Assembly (NCBI RefSeq): GCF_003575965.1
Contig: NZ_QWJJ01000007.1
Location: forward strand, 186,838-250,837
DNA length: 64,000 bases
Source: Pseudooceanicola sediminis
GTDB lineage: Bacteria > Pseudomonadota > Alphaproteobacteria > Rhodobacterales > Rhodobacteraceae
Reading direction: 5' to 3'
The notes below the pieces were generated by a model, which worked only from the letters and a program-made list of their open reading frames with translations, had not been told where the DNA came from and made no database searches. This document shows positions 1 to 7,801 of the stretch, one piece after another; within the stretch, counting starts at the first letter, position 1; each line of letters begins with the position of its first letter. Made by a program: the position numbers and the translations under genes.

Positions 1-1635
1 CCATTTCATGCCAGTACCGTCATGTTGATACCGGCGACTAAGGAGTGGCGCTTCTCGACGCTCCGGTGCTGCGGCCTTCTCTGGCTCGGGAGGCGTTGCC
101 GGATCTGGATCAGGCGTATCGCCGCCGGATGTTGCGCCGCCGAGGAGGCCTGGCGGAAGTTGTGCATCGCCACCAGATGTCGGTTCCTTGCCCCCAGTTG
201 CTCGTCCGCCGGCGCCGTAGAGCAACTCACGGTCAGCGGCCTCAACGAGCTCCCACCATTTACTGTCGTCCTGATAGTCAGGATTGCCATCGTGGAAGGC
301 ATTGACCATTTCGACGGCGCGAGCGTTGTCCTTGACGATCAAAATTCGTCCGTAGGCGCCTGCAGTCTTGGAGTGAGGACTCGTCCGTCGGAAAGCTTTA
401 AAAAGTCGAAAGAGCGGTGATTCATTTGGGCCATAGCCAAGATCTTTAGCTTTTTCAGGACGAAGCGGCCCCTCTCCTCGGATGACTCTATACATTTCAT
501 CCCATGTCGGATCTGCACGATCAAAACGATCTTTAGCATAGCTGACCCGGCAATGATCAATGTGGATCTCACCAACTATGCGGCCTCGGTTTCGCTGATC
601 GTCAATCGGGTACTCCCGCTCTTCATTTTCCCCATCGCTCCAGGAAAAAAGGTCCTTGTTCCCAATCTCAATTTTTCGCCCATTGCGAACAAAATCGATA
701 CCGAACTCGGACTGGTCGAGATATCTCTGAATTCCCAGCCACCCCGTAACCTTGCGTTTACGTTCGACTACAGACTTAGCGGTTTCGCAATTCGGACATG
801 TTCCGCCCACTTCCGCATCTACGAGCCAACTCATGCAATTGATGCAGTACAATCTGGCTGCGAGTTCATGATTGATACTGATAACTGCCGGAATATTTGT
901 TCCACCGGGCCCGGGAACAACCCGATCTTCATTCCACAGGCAATGACGTCGCGCCTCGACGCGCTTGTGGTTCACATAGAGCTCGAAACTGATTGGAATT
1001 CCGTTCGGCCGAAGCATCGAAGAGTAAGCTTGCGAGAGCCGTTTGCGTATTGCCGTTTGATTCGCGTTTTTTGCGAGCCATTTTCTTTGCTCTGGCTTGA
1101 GTTGCTTGATCGTAATCTCGGTACCATGTTGATCGGGATCGGCCTTTGCGCGCGACAAACGCGGCGTCCGAAAGTGACGCTGCAGACGCAACTTGTCGAA
1201 ATCGATCAGGAGTCCGTGCCACTCACGCTCACCCTTACGCGTAGTCCAAACTTCGGTGACCGAACCAAGACGAGCCGTGGCGATGTTGAAGCCCATGCCA
1301 AACAGCCCAAGGCTATCGATTGGATTATTGCCTGACCAACCGGCGCGTACGGCGCGTTCCAGCATATCTGGTGTCATGCCGGGACCATTATCGATAATCC
1401 GAAGTGTCGCTCCAGGTGAGTCCGCTTGCGGCAAGTGGACATCGACCTTTGCACCAGCGACCGAGTTTCCAGCACGTCCTTCTTTCAAAAAGCCGTCAAC
1501 TGCGTTGTCGACGAGTTCTGCAACGCAGCGCCACTGATCGATGTTGATCTCGCCGAGCATCGGCAATACGCGCGGATCAGGCTCGAGATTGAATTCGCTC
1601 GCCGGCCGCAGATCGTTCACATTGATGCTCGCCAT
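1..1635 (-). CDS. GHKL-family ATPase (MORC/MutL/Hsp90-like), partial
   Basis: The reading frame is open from an ATG at 1635 to the window edge (545 codons, no stop), so the C-terminus lies outside. The N-terminal 110 residues carry a textbook GHKL ATP-binding site: N-box ELVDNAVDGF, G1 box DNGPGM and G2 box GLFGMGF. Around residues 275-300 is a four-cysteine motif, CINC followed about 13 residues later by CPNC, which should bind zinc. The visible C-terminal part is rich in Gly, Pro and Glu. ATPases of this type power DNA transactions in mismatch repair, in topoisomerases and in several bacterial defence loci. The gene is divergent from the 1727-2428 gene with about 90 bp between them. The biochemical role is not established here; a DNA-defence role is inferred from the island context. 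Confidence 0.75.
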   Translation of the reverse strand, partial: MASINVNDLRPASEFNLEPDPRVLPMLGEINIDQWRCVAELVDNAVDGFLKEGRAGNSVAGAKVDVHLPQADSPGATLRIIDNGPGMTPDMLERAVRAGWSGNNPIDSLGLFGMGFNIATARLGSVTEVWTTRKGEREWHGLLIDFDKLRLQRHFRTPRLSRAKADPDQHGTEITIKQLKPEQRKWLAKNANQTAIRKRLSQAYSSMLRPNGIPISFELYVNHKRVEARRHCLWNEDRVVPGPGGTNIPAVISINHELAARLYCINCMSWLVDAEVGGTCPNCETAKSVVERKRKVTGWLGIQRYLDQSEFGIDFVRNGRKIEIGNKDLFSWSDGENEEREYPIDDQRNRGRIVGEIHIDHCRVSYAKDRFDRADPTWDEMYRVIRGEGPLRPEKAKDLGYGPNESPLFRLFKAFRRTSPHSKTAGAYGRILIVKDNARAVEMVNAFHDGNPDYQDDSKWWELVEAADRELLYGAGGRATGGKEPTSGGDAQLPPGLLGGATSGGDTPDPDPATPPEPEKAAAPERREAPLLSRRYQHDGTGMKW

Positions 1636-1726
1636 TACACTGATTCCCCATTAACCTCAGGATATTCATTCAATATCTCCGTACGATATGGAGGCCTCAG
1701 GTTGAACACAAGCGAAGGAAGAAGAT

Positions 1727-2428
1727 TTGACTGTAGGTACTCCAGTTCCCACGACTTCGGAACTCGAAGACTACCTCGAGCGCCTGCGGCCGACAGTAGA
1801 CGAGACGATCGACAGGCTAGGTGCAACCCGCTTCCGGGAAGATCCCATCGCGGGTAGAAAGTACTCCCGTGCGACCTCGATTATCAGCTCAGCCTACAAA
1901 AGACATGGCGCCATCCTTCAAAGGGCCCTACTTGAGCGGCTTAAGGACTGCGCAAGGTTGCGCGTTTGGACAGAGGACGACTTCAAGCTTTCACATGACA
2001 CACTCCGGGAGGTCCGGATCGCGGAGCGGCTAGACTCCTTGTTGCAAGCGCACCTTCCGTATGGAGATCGTGAACGCTCCGTGCGCGTCGACATCTTGGT
2101 ATTCGACGAGGTAAGTCGCTCCCTAAACGCCTACAATGTCAAACGCGGCAACGGCTCATACGATGGAGGAAAGCGGCGCCTTATTCACGAAGAGCTCGTC
2201 CGCACCCAGATGCTTCTCAGCGATTACGGCCGCGGGCTTGGGCTCTGGTCGGAGACGAGCAATGCTCACGTCATCTTCTACTACGGCCTTCTATCGCTAC
2301 CACCGCCACTTGCGATCTCTGGTTACGATCTCGACGAGCATTTCCAATTTCCTGTCCATGAGGCAATCGAACTCGTTAACGCCTATTTCGTTGCGCGGTT
2401 ATCAGCGCTCATCGAGCAGGAAGACTAG
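1727..2428 (+). CDS. Hypothetical protein, possible degenerate PD-(D/E)XK nuclease
   Basis: A 233-residue protein starting at TTG 1727; an AAGGAAGAAG ribosome-binding site lies just upstream and supports this start. I do not recognise a named family. The central stretch VDILVFDE followed by LNAYNVKRG has the spacing of the core strands of a PD-(D/E)XK nuclease (Asp, then x-x-K), but the usual Glu/Gln before the Lys is replaced (NVK), so catalysis is uncertain. There is no signal peptide and no membrane segment. It is divergently paired with the GHKL ATPase, and a shared regulatory region would let the two be co-expressed. The nuclease reading is inference. Confidence 0.6.
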   Translation: MTVGTPVPTTSELEDYLERLRPTVDETIDRLGATRFREDPIAGRKYSRATSIISSAYKRHGAILQRALLERLKDCARLRVWTEDDFKLSHDTLREVRIAERLDSLLQAHLPYGDRERSVRVDILVFDEVSRSLNAYNVKRGNGSYDGGKRRLIHEELVRTQMLLSDYGRGLGLWSETSNAHVIFYYGLLSLPPPLAISGYDLDEHFQFPVHEAIELVNAYFVARLSALIEQED

Positions 2429-2620
2429 CCCCACCAATGTTATAGGTAGCTCCGTGCGCACGTTGCTCGGTCCCCGATTGCGGTTCGATCCCAGTCCTAT
2501 TTGAATAGGTGGGACCAAGATCGGAAACATTTCTTGCCGCACTCTTTTCCCGTTTTCTTTCAATGTCTTGGAAGAAATTCACCAAACCAATGCAGTTAAC
2601 AGGTCCGGAGAATTTCGGGC

Positions 2621-2733
2621 CGAGAGAACGCTTTCGGGTCTCCTGACACCTGTGGCGGTGCCTAGCCTGCCCCGCAAACCCCTTTGAAAACACGAAAAAA
2701 TCCAGCCGCAGCCGAATCGAGAGAACGCTTTCG
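2621..2733. repeat. 16-bp direct repeat pair just outside attL
   Basis: CGAGAGAACGCTTTCG occurs at 2621-2636 and again at 2718-2733, 97 bp apart. It is nearly self-complementary (CGAGAG/CTTTCG around AACG). It lies on the chromosomal/older-island side of attL, so it may be a recombinase or regulator site of the neighbouring island. Confidence 0.55.
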
Positions 2734-2743
2734 CGGGGGCAAG

Positions 2744-2762
2744 TGGCGGAGGAGGTGGGATT
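2744..2762. repeat. attL core (copy of tRNA-Ser 3' end)
   Basis: TGGCGGAGGAGGTGGGATT is identical to 39506-39524. After it the sequence diverges (TCGCGCC here, CGAACCC in the tRNA). It begins with the complement of the tRNA CCA end. It is what remains of the original 3' end of the target tRNA gene after integration. Confidence 0.92.
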
Positions 2763-2818
2763 TCGCGCCCTCGATAGACCCTTTATTTGCAAGACATGAA
2801 ATAGAGGTGTGCGCCATT

Positions 2819-2841
2819 TTGTGACCCAATTTGTGATCCAA
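2819..2841 (+). promoter_or_regulatory. Candidate integrase arm-type sites, left
   Basis: Two tandem copies, TTGTGACCCAA (2819-2829) and TTGTGATCCAA (2831-2841), with a 12-bp period, lie 57 bp inside attL. Matching copies lie near attR (39381-39415). Short direct repeats flanking the core are the usual arm sites of lambda-type integrases. Confidence 0.65.
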
Positions 2842-3142
2842 TTCTGATACCTTTATGTTACGGCACCTCACATAATCTGCAGGACATTCATCTCTATCCG
2901 TCAGCACCTCGCGCGCGTTCAGGTTCTCACGCCCTACAGGCGTCGATGGGCTGCTTGAGCGAAATTCGACATTCGATCATTTGCCTCTTTACTGCGCAGC
3001 GCCAGCAGACCGGGCGGAGAGCAGAAGTTCGCTGCAATGCAGCCGAAAGACTGGATGTTTCACCAAAGCGGACATTTAGGCTTCCTCTTGAAAGCGTATC
3101 GTAGAAAGCAGATACTCAATCGACAGATGAGGTTGAGCGATA

Positions 3143-4219
3143 GTGTTTCATGCGAGTGAGGATAGTCTAGACGACCTATTGAGGGCCGTTTTCAAGCAGC
3201 TGCTCACAGGGCGCGGGAATTTTGAAGTCGAATCCAGCAAAGGTAGAAGCACTGAGGTCTTCGGTGCGCTCTTAGAGCTCAAGAACCCGCGCGCGCGACT
3301 AAGCAGATCGTTTTCGAAAGCTAAAGCCTTTAGTCCACTTGGCGAGTTGTTTTGGTACTTGGCGGGCAGCGATAGCGTCGATTTCATCAAACACTACATC
3401 CCCAACTATCCAAAACTGATAAAAGACGAAGTTACTGCAAATGGGGCCTACGGACCGCGAATATTCGGAAAAGGGGCACTAGAAAAGCGTGACGAAGTTA
3501 GCGAGTGGGATCGGGTGATCCGTACTTTGCGTGAGCGAGAGGGCTCGCGCAACGCAATAATACAGATTTACGCTAACTCCGATGCTAGGCCCGAGAACGG
3601 CGACAAGCCTTGTACCTGCACCATTCAATTTGCGGTTAGGAATGGGCAGTTGTTGATGCACACGCATATGCGGTCCAATGACGCATTCTTCGGCCTCCCG
3701 CACGACATTTTCACTTTTACTATGCTTCAGGAGGTTGCGGCTCGTGAACTTGGGTTTGGGCTGGGTAAGTATACCCATTCTGTGACAAGCCTACACTTGT
3801 ACCATGACTATGCGGCAACTGAGGGTCGCCCAGCGAACACTTCAACATCTGGCGCCAAAGCGTACTACAGGGAGGGTTTCCATGATTTCTCGCCAATGCC
3901 TGAAATGCCATCAGGAGACCCATGGCCGAGCATAGAAAAGGTAAAAATGGCAGAGCAAGAAATCCGATCTGGCAACATCGAGTACATCGCTCCAACAGAC
4001 CTTGATCCGTACTGGCGCGACTTCATTGAGCTTTTCAGAATCCACAAAATATTTGAGGAAATGAAGAAGCGCGGAGATGGCCTTAGAACCGAGAGGCCCG
4101 AGCTGCGCAGAGTTGTGAAGGTCATGAAAGAAACTTCACCGACCTATCGGATCTACATCCTCGGTAGGCTCGAAAGAAAACAATCCCCCGTTAGGGATCT
4201 ATTTGAGAATGTAAGTTGA
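3143..4219 (+). CDS. Thymidylate-synthase-fold pyrimidine hydroxymethylase-like protein
   Basis: 358 residues from GTG 3143. It belongs to the ThyA fold: an N-terminal phosphate-loop region GRSTEVFG (34-41), ELFWYLAGS (68-76), a PC motif with candidate catalytic Cys157, RSND (177-180) and HLY (218-220). In ThyA the motif after RSxD reads GLPFN; here it is GLPHD (184-188), so Asp188 replaces the Asn that selects uracil. In the family this Asn-to-Asp change marks dCMP hydroxymethylases (phage T4 gp42 type). The His after the catalytic Cys is Thr. It is about 95 residues longer than ThyA, with a basic C-terminal tail. The next gene starts 10 bp downstream, so the two form one unit. It is not the housekeeping thyA. 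Substrate assignment is inference from one residue plus context. Confidence 0.8.
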   Translation: MFHASEDSLDDLLRAVFKQLLTGRGNFEVESSKGRSTEVFGALLELKNPRARLSRSFSKAKAFSPLGELFWYLAGSDSVDFIKHYIPNYPKLIKDEVTANGAYGPRIFGKGALEKRDEVSEWDRVIRTLREREGSRNAIIQIYANSDARPENGDKPCTCTIQFAVRNGQLLMHTHMRSNDAFFGLPHDIFTFTMLQEVAARELGFGLGKYTHSVTSLHLYHDYAATEGRPANTSTSGAKAYYREGFHDFSPMPEMPSGDPWPSIEKVKMAEQEIRSGNIEYIAPTDLDPYWRDFIELFRIHKIFEEMKKRGDGLRTERPELRRVVKVMKETSPTYRIYILGRLERKQSPVRDLFENVS

Positions 4220-4229
4220 GAGGTGGGTC

Positions 4230-5168
4230 ATGAACGGTGTCCACAAAGACAGAATAGACGAGTTCCTCGGAAAGATTGGCCAGATTGACGCGCAATTTGG
4301 CCCACTCCCCAGTATTGCAACAGCCCAGCGGAGACGTTGCTGGGCGCAACAAATCGTGTCCAGCCTACGTCGAATTTCATATACAGACACGTTGTTGATG
4401 CGTAGAGTGAATGCGGCGAGGTGTGATCCGCATTCCGGTATTTTCGACCCGGTACGAGGGGCGCTTCACTTTCAGAGAAGCGGACAACTCGATGAAGCGG
4501 TCTGGTTAACTTTCGTCCTCACCCATTTTGGAAAACACGCGGTAGATGAATGGAAGCTGGCTGCAAATGTCTATGGTTCGTTTAGCGTGGGACCAGTTTG
4601 GACGTTCGCACAGTATACTGCAGACCGTGCAGGGTTCGAGAACATGTTGGCCGCAAACTCTGGCCGGTTGGCGGACGCCAACATTTCGGGTAGTTTTTCT
4701 AACCACCGCAAATTTCAGAGCAAGAAACATCAAGCCATAGCGAAGACGTTTCGCACGTACTATGAGTGGCAGACTGAGTTCGGCGGATTTCGTGATCGAA
4801 TGATCGCGACACATGCAAGTTTCGGTCAGGAACCCGAAGCGGCTTTCGATGCTCTCTACAAGTCCATGAAGGGGGTTTTTGGCTTCGGTGGAGGACGCCT
4901 CGGAAGGTTCGATTTCCTTACGATGCTCGGCAAACTTCAGCTTGCTCCGATTACACCAGGCAGCGTCTACTTGGATAAGGCAACAGGACCTCTTGCAGGG
5001 GCACGGCTTCTGTTTTTCGGTGATCGCGACCATCACATTACCGGTAGAGCCTTGGAGCCTCACGTTGATGCCTTGGACGGGGTTCTTGGCGTGGGAAAAC
5101 AGGTGATCGAAGACAGCCTTTGCAATTGGCAAAAAAGCCCTGATGTTTACGAGTATTTCCGAGGTTGA
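4230..5168 (+). CDS. aGPT-pyrophosphorylase-like (clade 3) protein
   Basis: 312 residues, ATG 4230 preceded by GAGAGGTGG. It matches my memory of the helical family named alpha-glutamyl/putrescinyl thymine pyrophosphorylase clade 3, which was predicted computationally to act on hydroxymethylated bases in DNA. Diagnostic stretches are FDPVRGALHFQRSG (72-85), DEAVWLTFVLTHFGKH (88-103), AFDALYKSM (205-213), RFDFLTMLGKLQLA (226-239), GPLAGARLLF (253-262) and EDSLCNWQKSP (294-304). No signal peptide or membrane segment. It follows the hydroxymethylase-like gene by 10 bp and converges on the antitoxin gene, overlapping it by 22 bp. Family relatives attach amino acids or amines to activated hydroxymethylpyrimidines; the reaction here is unproven. 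The identification is from motif recall without a database search. Confidence 0.7.
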   Translation: MNGVHKDRIDEFLGKIGQIDAQFGPLPSIATAQRRRCWAQQIVSSLRRISYTDTLLMRRVNAARCDPHSGIFDPVRGALHFQRSGQLDEAVWLTFVLTHFGKHAVDEWKLAANVYGSFSVGPVWTFAQYTADRAGFENMLAANSGRLADANISGSFSNHRKFQSKKHQAIAKTFRTYYEWQTEFGGFRDRMIATHASFGQEPEAAFDALYKSMKGVFGFGGGRLGRFDFLTMLGKLQLAPITPGSVYLDKATGPLAGARLLFFGDRDHHITGRALEPHVDALDGVLGVGKQVIEDSLCNWQKSPDVYEYFRG

Positions 5169-6271
5169 GAAGGGACCGGCAGTTTAGTGCTCCCTTCCCA
5201 TTTGTAACGGCGCTTTAGATCATTAAATTGGTGGGGCTGGAGCGCCCCAGCTTTTTGAAGCTGTCCGACAATAATTCCCGGTGTGACCCCGGCTTTTCGA
5301 GCGATTCTCCGTACATGAGGACGGGTCGGCATTGCGTTTAACATCTCATCTCGCAAGTCAGCCGAAACAAGCGTATCTTGAGCGAAAATGTCAGCTTCGC
5401 CTTCGAATACAGACGCTCCTAGCGGTGACGGATCAGCGCCATCCACCGAAATGTGGTCAGTGCCATGCAGAACCACGTGTGCGGCCTCGTGGAAAAAAGT
5501 GAACCAAAAATGGTCTTCACTTAAATAGCGAAAGCTTAGCAAGATAATCGGGTTGCCGTTTGGGGATGTCCAAGTGGCACCGCTTGCTCTACAACCTTTC
5601 GGGGCCTTCGAGCTTACCAGGCCAACACCTTCCTCAGCGCAAGCTTGCTGCAGTTTTGGAAAGAATAACTCCGGGCGCTTGAGCGCACATAGCTTCTTCA
5701 ACTCAGTCAGACGTTTCTTGAAATTGCTCGCGGAAAACTTCGCCAAGGTCAGGTTTTCAGCTTGCATCTCTCCGATACGCAGCCAGGCCAAAGTCGCCAT
5801 CTCGTCGGCCTCAAAGGCAAAAGATGTTCGAAATGCAACTTGGCCTATCCCAGCGGAGTACCGCTGGTTCCAACCGCTGATGCTATCGCATCCAAAAAAG
5901 TTCAGGATGTCCTCGGATAGACGCTCACCGCGAGAGCCTTTCGGCAGCCAACCGAGTTCTCGGAGGGCTCGAACTGGAAACGACTGCCCCCACCTAGACA
6001 ACTCTTCGGTTGGCGCAGAACCTGCAAGCCGCGCTCTATCTCCCAGAAACTGGTTATAGCGTTCAATCCAGAACTGGCGTGATGCACCAAGCTCCGAAGA
6101 TAGGGCGTCTGCGATTTCTTCGGAAATCACAACGCGCCCTTCCATTATTCCAGAAAACAAGTCTTCTTCGAACCCGATGCGTTCGGCCAAATCGTGAATT
6201 GATTTTTTTCCAGCCGCAGCCAGCCTTGCGATTGTGTCGCCCGGTGGGGAAGCCCAGTTTGGTTCAAACAT
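5147..6271 (-). CDS. HTH / ImmA-IrrE metallopeptidase-domain antitoxin
   Basis: 374 residues. I chose ATG 6271, which overlaps the stop of the preceding gene as TGATG; the frame also opens with TTG at 6274. Residues ~10-75 form an XRE/HigA-type helix-turn-helix (RLAAAGKKSIHDLAERIGF). Near residue 261 is HEAAH inside FTFFHEAAHVVLHG, the zinc signature of ImmA/IrrE peptidases. Such fusions act as antitoxin and autorepressor of a RelE-like toxin encoded just upstream, or as a protease that removes a repressor. Translational coupling to the upstream 116-codon gene supports the antitoxin reading. The 3' end overlaps the convergent aGPT-like gene. Confidence 0.8.
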   Translation of the reverse strand: MFEPNWASPPGDTIARLAAAGKKSIHDLAERIGFEEDLFSGIMEGRVVISEEIADALSSELGASRQFWIERYNQFLGDRARLAGSAPTEELSRWGQSFPVRALRELGWLPKGSRGERLSEDILNFFGCDSISGWNQRYSAGIGQVAFRTSFAFEADEMATLAWLRIGEMQAENLTLAKFSASNFKKRLTELKKLCALKRPELFFPKLQQACAEEGVGLVSSKAPKGCRASGATWTSPNGNPIILLSFRYLSEDHFWFTFFHEAAHVVLHGTDHISVDGADPSPLGASVFEGEADIFAQDTLVSADLRDEMLNAMPTRPHVRRIARKAGVTPGIIVGQLQKAGALQPHQFNDLKRRYKWEGSTKLPVPSQPRKYS

Positions 6272-6621
6272 CAAGCAAACACCTCCCCTTCAATTACGAT
6301 AGCTTTCAGGTGGATTCGATGAGCATCTTTCCACGCTTCGTCTCCAACGCCGGATGCAGCTATCACCGTCTTCAGTGTGCAGCCAGTGGATACGAACCAG
6401 TCCAGCTCAAAGGTGCCTTCTACTTTCGTCGCCGAAAGCGGTCCCATAGGTACGTCACCGGCAAAGAACGCCGCCCTGAAATCCGCCACCAAACCAATGA
6501 ACGCCTGACCGTCCTCACTTCCGAGGTGACGGTAGGCTTTCTTGCGTTCTGTTGCCAAGTCCCTCATGAGCTTGCTCGAAAAAGTCGGTTCCAAGGATCC
6601 AGCATCCCAAAAGTTGCACAA
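6271..6621 (-). CDS. Putative RelE/HigB-like toxin
   Basis: 116 residues, opened by TTG 6621; the true start could be slightly downstream, since the ribosome-binding site is weak. The N-terminal part SSKLMRDLATERKKAYRHLG resembles the start of killer/HigB proteins of the RelE superfamily (basic helix, then a helix containing the FRAAF run). The downstream antitoxin-like gene overlaps by TGATG, the arrangement seen in higBA-type modules. If correct, the product is a ribosome-dependent mRNA interferase. The assignment rests on order and weak motif similarity. The pair would help keep the prophage in the host. Confidence 0.55.
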   Translation of the reverse strand: MCNFWDAGSLEPTFSSKLMRDLATERKKAYRHLGSEDGQAFIGLVADFRAAFFAGDVPMGPLSATKVEGTFELDWFVSTGCTLKTVIAASGVGDEAWKDAHRIHLKAIVIEGEVFA

Positions 6622-7158
6622 AATGGAGCCTTGGAAGGCACGTCGCTTACAATATCTTCCCAGCAGTCATACATGCAGCGGGTGTAGCGGGCGTGGTCGC
6701 GAAAGTCACTAGCGAACTGTCGTGCGGATAGGACCCGCTGGCAACATCTGCCACACTGATCTGTTTGGGAACGATGCGCAGAGTGGCTCAATGCCGATGC
6801 TGACCAAGGAAAGGGGCTCGATGCGCGAGCGCCTCCGGATGTACCTGATGGACTATCAGCTCTATGCGGGCCTCTTCAGTTGCAGGGCGTGCCGCGCTTC
6901 CTTCTCGGCGGCTGTATCCTTCACCCTGTACAAGGCGCGCGAGGTTTCTGCGCCGTCGCCAATTCTGGGTAATGCTGCGCAGTGTCTATACGACTGCTAT
7001 AGAGGAGCTGGAGCGCAGCATTATGATCCTCCGCGAAGGTCAGCTCTGGGCCGGTCGTGTCGTTCAGCCACGATAAGGCTCTGCCGATCAGCGCACCCGC
7101 TCCCTGTGTATTCGGAGCGTGTCGTCAAGTTAGGCGGGGCGTTTCCGCCCCGCTCAAG
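6622..7158. other. Intergenic gap between toxin module and lysis cassette
   Basis: About 540 bp. The frames here are short or antisense to Rz1, and none has a convincing start signal. The stretch 6960-7076 (+) reads like the end of a degraded gene (a frame ending YTTAIEELER...VVQPR) but has no recognisable relative. I see no promoter or repeat I would defend. Confidence 0.4.
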
Positions 7159-7347
7159 CTACCGGCAAGCGCCGGTCATGGCTGCATCGGTGACAGCAAC
7201 CCAAGCGCCGAGGGACGTGTCGGGCAGCGGGCGGGGCATATGGCTGCGCTCGGCGCCATAGGTCTGGCATCCGGCCCCGCTCGGGATCTCCGGCGCACAG
7301 GCGGCAAGCGCCAGAACGATCAGCACCGCACCGCACCTCATTTCCAA
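7159..7347 (-). CDS. Rz1-like outer-membrane spanin lipoprotein
   Basis: 62 residues with a short hydrophobic signal and the lipobox LAAC, so the mature protein is an acylated, Pro-rich outer-membrane lipoprotein. Its start lies inside the 3' end of the inner-membrane spanin gene in another frame, the nested Rz/Rz1 layout. With its partner it would fuse inner and outer membranes at the last step of lysis. It is the last gene of the late operon. Small size and out-of-frame overlap make it easy to miss. Confidence 0.75.
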   Translation of the reverse strand: MEMRCGAVLIVLALAACAPEIPSGAGCQTYGAERSHMPRPLPDTSLGAWVAVTDAAMTGACR

Positions 7348-7565
7348 GCCTCATCATTCTGGCGTGCGATCTGTTCGGGCGACTGATCGGAGCGCAGAGC
7401 GTCGGCTGCTGCCGCCCTGCCCCGATCCGCCCGGTGATCTGCCTCGCGCGCCTGGTCGAGCCGCGCCGAGCGGCGGCCGCCCCGGCGCGCGGCGACCACG
7501 GCCGCCATCACCAGGGCCACGCCCGCCACCAGCTTCAGCCAGATCCGCGACAGCAGCGCGCTCAT
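7338..7565 (-). CDS. Rz-like inner-membrane spanin
   Basis: 75 residues from ATG 7565, which overlaps the stop of the holin gene (ATGA). It has one N-terminal membrane segment (LVAGVALVMAAVVAA) followed by an Arg/Ala/Glu-rich helix likely to be coiled coil in the periplasm. Overlap with the Rz1-like lipoprotein gene supports the spanin role. A longer upstream frame start at 7700 is rejected because it would run through the holin gene. Confidence 0.7.
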   Translation of the reverse strand: MSALLSRIWLKLVAGVALVMAAVVAARRGGRRSARLDQAREADHRADRGRAAAADALRSDQSPEQIARQNDEAWK

Positions 7566-7771
7566 GTCGTGCCGCCCTTCTTCTTCACGATGCGACTGGC
7601 GGCAAAGGTGCCACCAAAGACCGACAGCCCCGCCAGCACCTCGACCAGCGGTTCGATCTGAATGGTCAGCGTCCCGGCCTCGGGATTGAACGTCGCCCAT
7701 CCCTGCCCGGCCACGAAGGCCCCGCCGAGGTAAAGCGCCATGCGAATGAACAGGCCAATGCTTCCAGCCAT
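7562..7771 (-). CDS. Putative holin, two membrane segments
   Basis: 69 residues, ATG 7771 with AAAGGAG upstream. Two hydrophobic stretches (IGLFIRMALYLGGAFVAG and VLAGLSVFGGTFAAS) and a charged C-terminus KKKGG are typical of small phage holins. It lies between the endolysin and the spanins. It would form the inner-membrane lesions that release endolysin. Confidence 0.7.
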   Translation of the reverse strand: MAGSIGLFIRMALYLGGAFVAGQGWATFNPEAGTLTIQIEPLVEVLAGLSVFGGTFAASRIVKKKGGTT

Positions 7772-7801
7772 GTGAGTGTCTCCTTTCTGAAGGTGTTGAG
7801 A

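Larger units (their letters stand above)
2429..3142. other. Non-coding junction carrying attL
   Basis: About 710 bp without a convincing gene. It contains the left attachment repeat (2744-2762), two integrase arm-site candidates (2819-2841), and a 16-bp direct repeat, CGAGAGAACGCTTTCG, at 2621-2636 and 2718-2733. Each copy of this repeat is itself an imperfect hairpin and lies a little upstream of a TGGCGG. Short ORFs here are not supported by ribosome-binding sites or recognisable protein sequence. Confidence 0.6.

Noticed and set aside
2470-2520. tRNA-like T-loop (GGTTCGATCCC)
   Set aside because: The flanking bases do not form the T-stem or an acceptor stem.
3143-4219. Housekeeping thyA
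   Set aside because: The base-selecting Asn is Asp, the protein is about 95 residues too long, and it lies inside a prophage.
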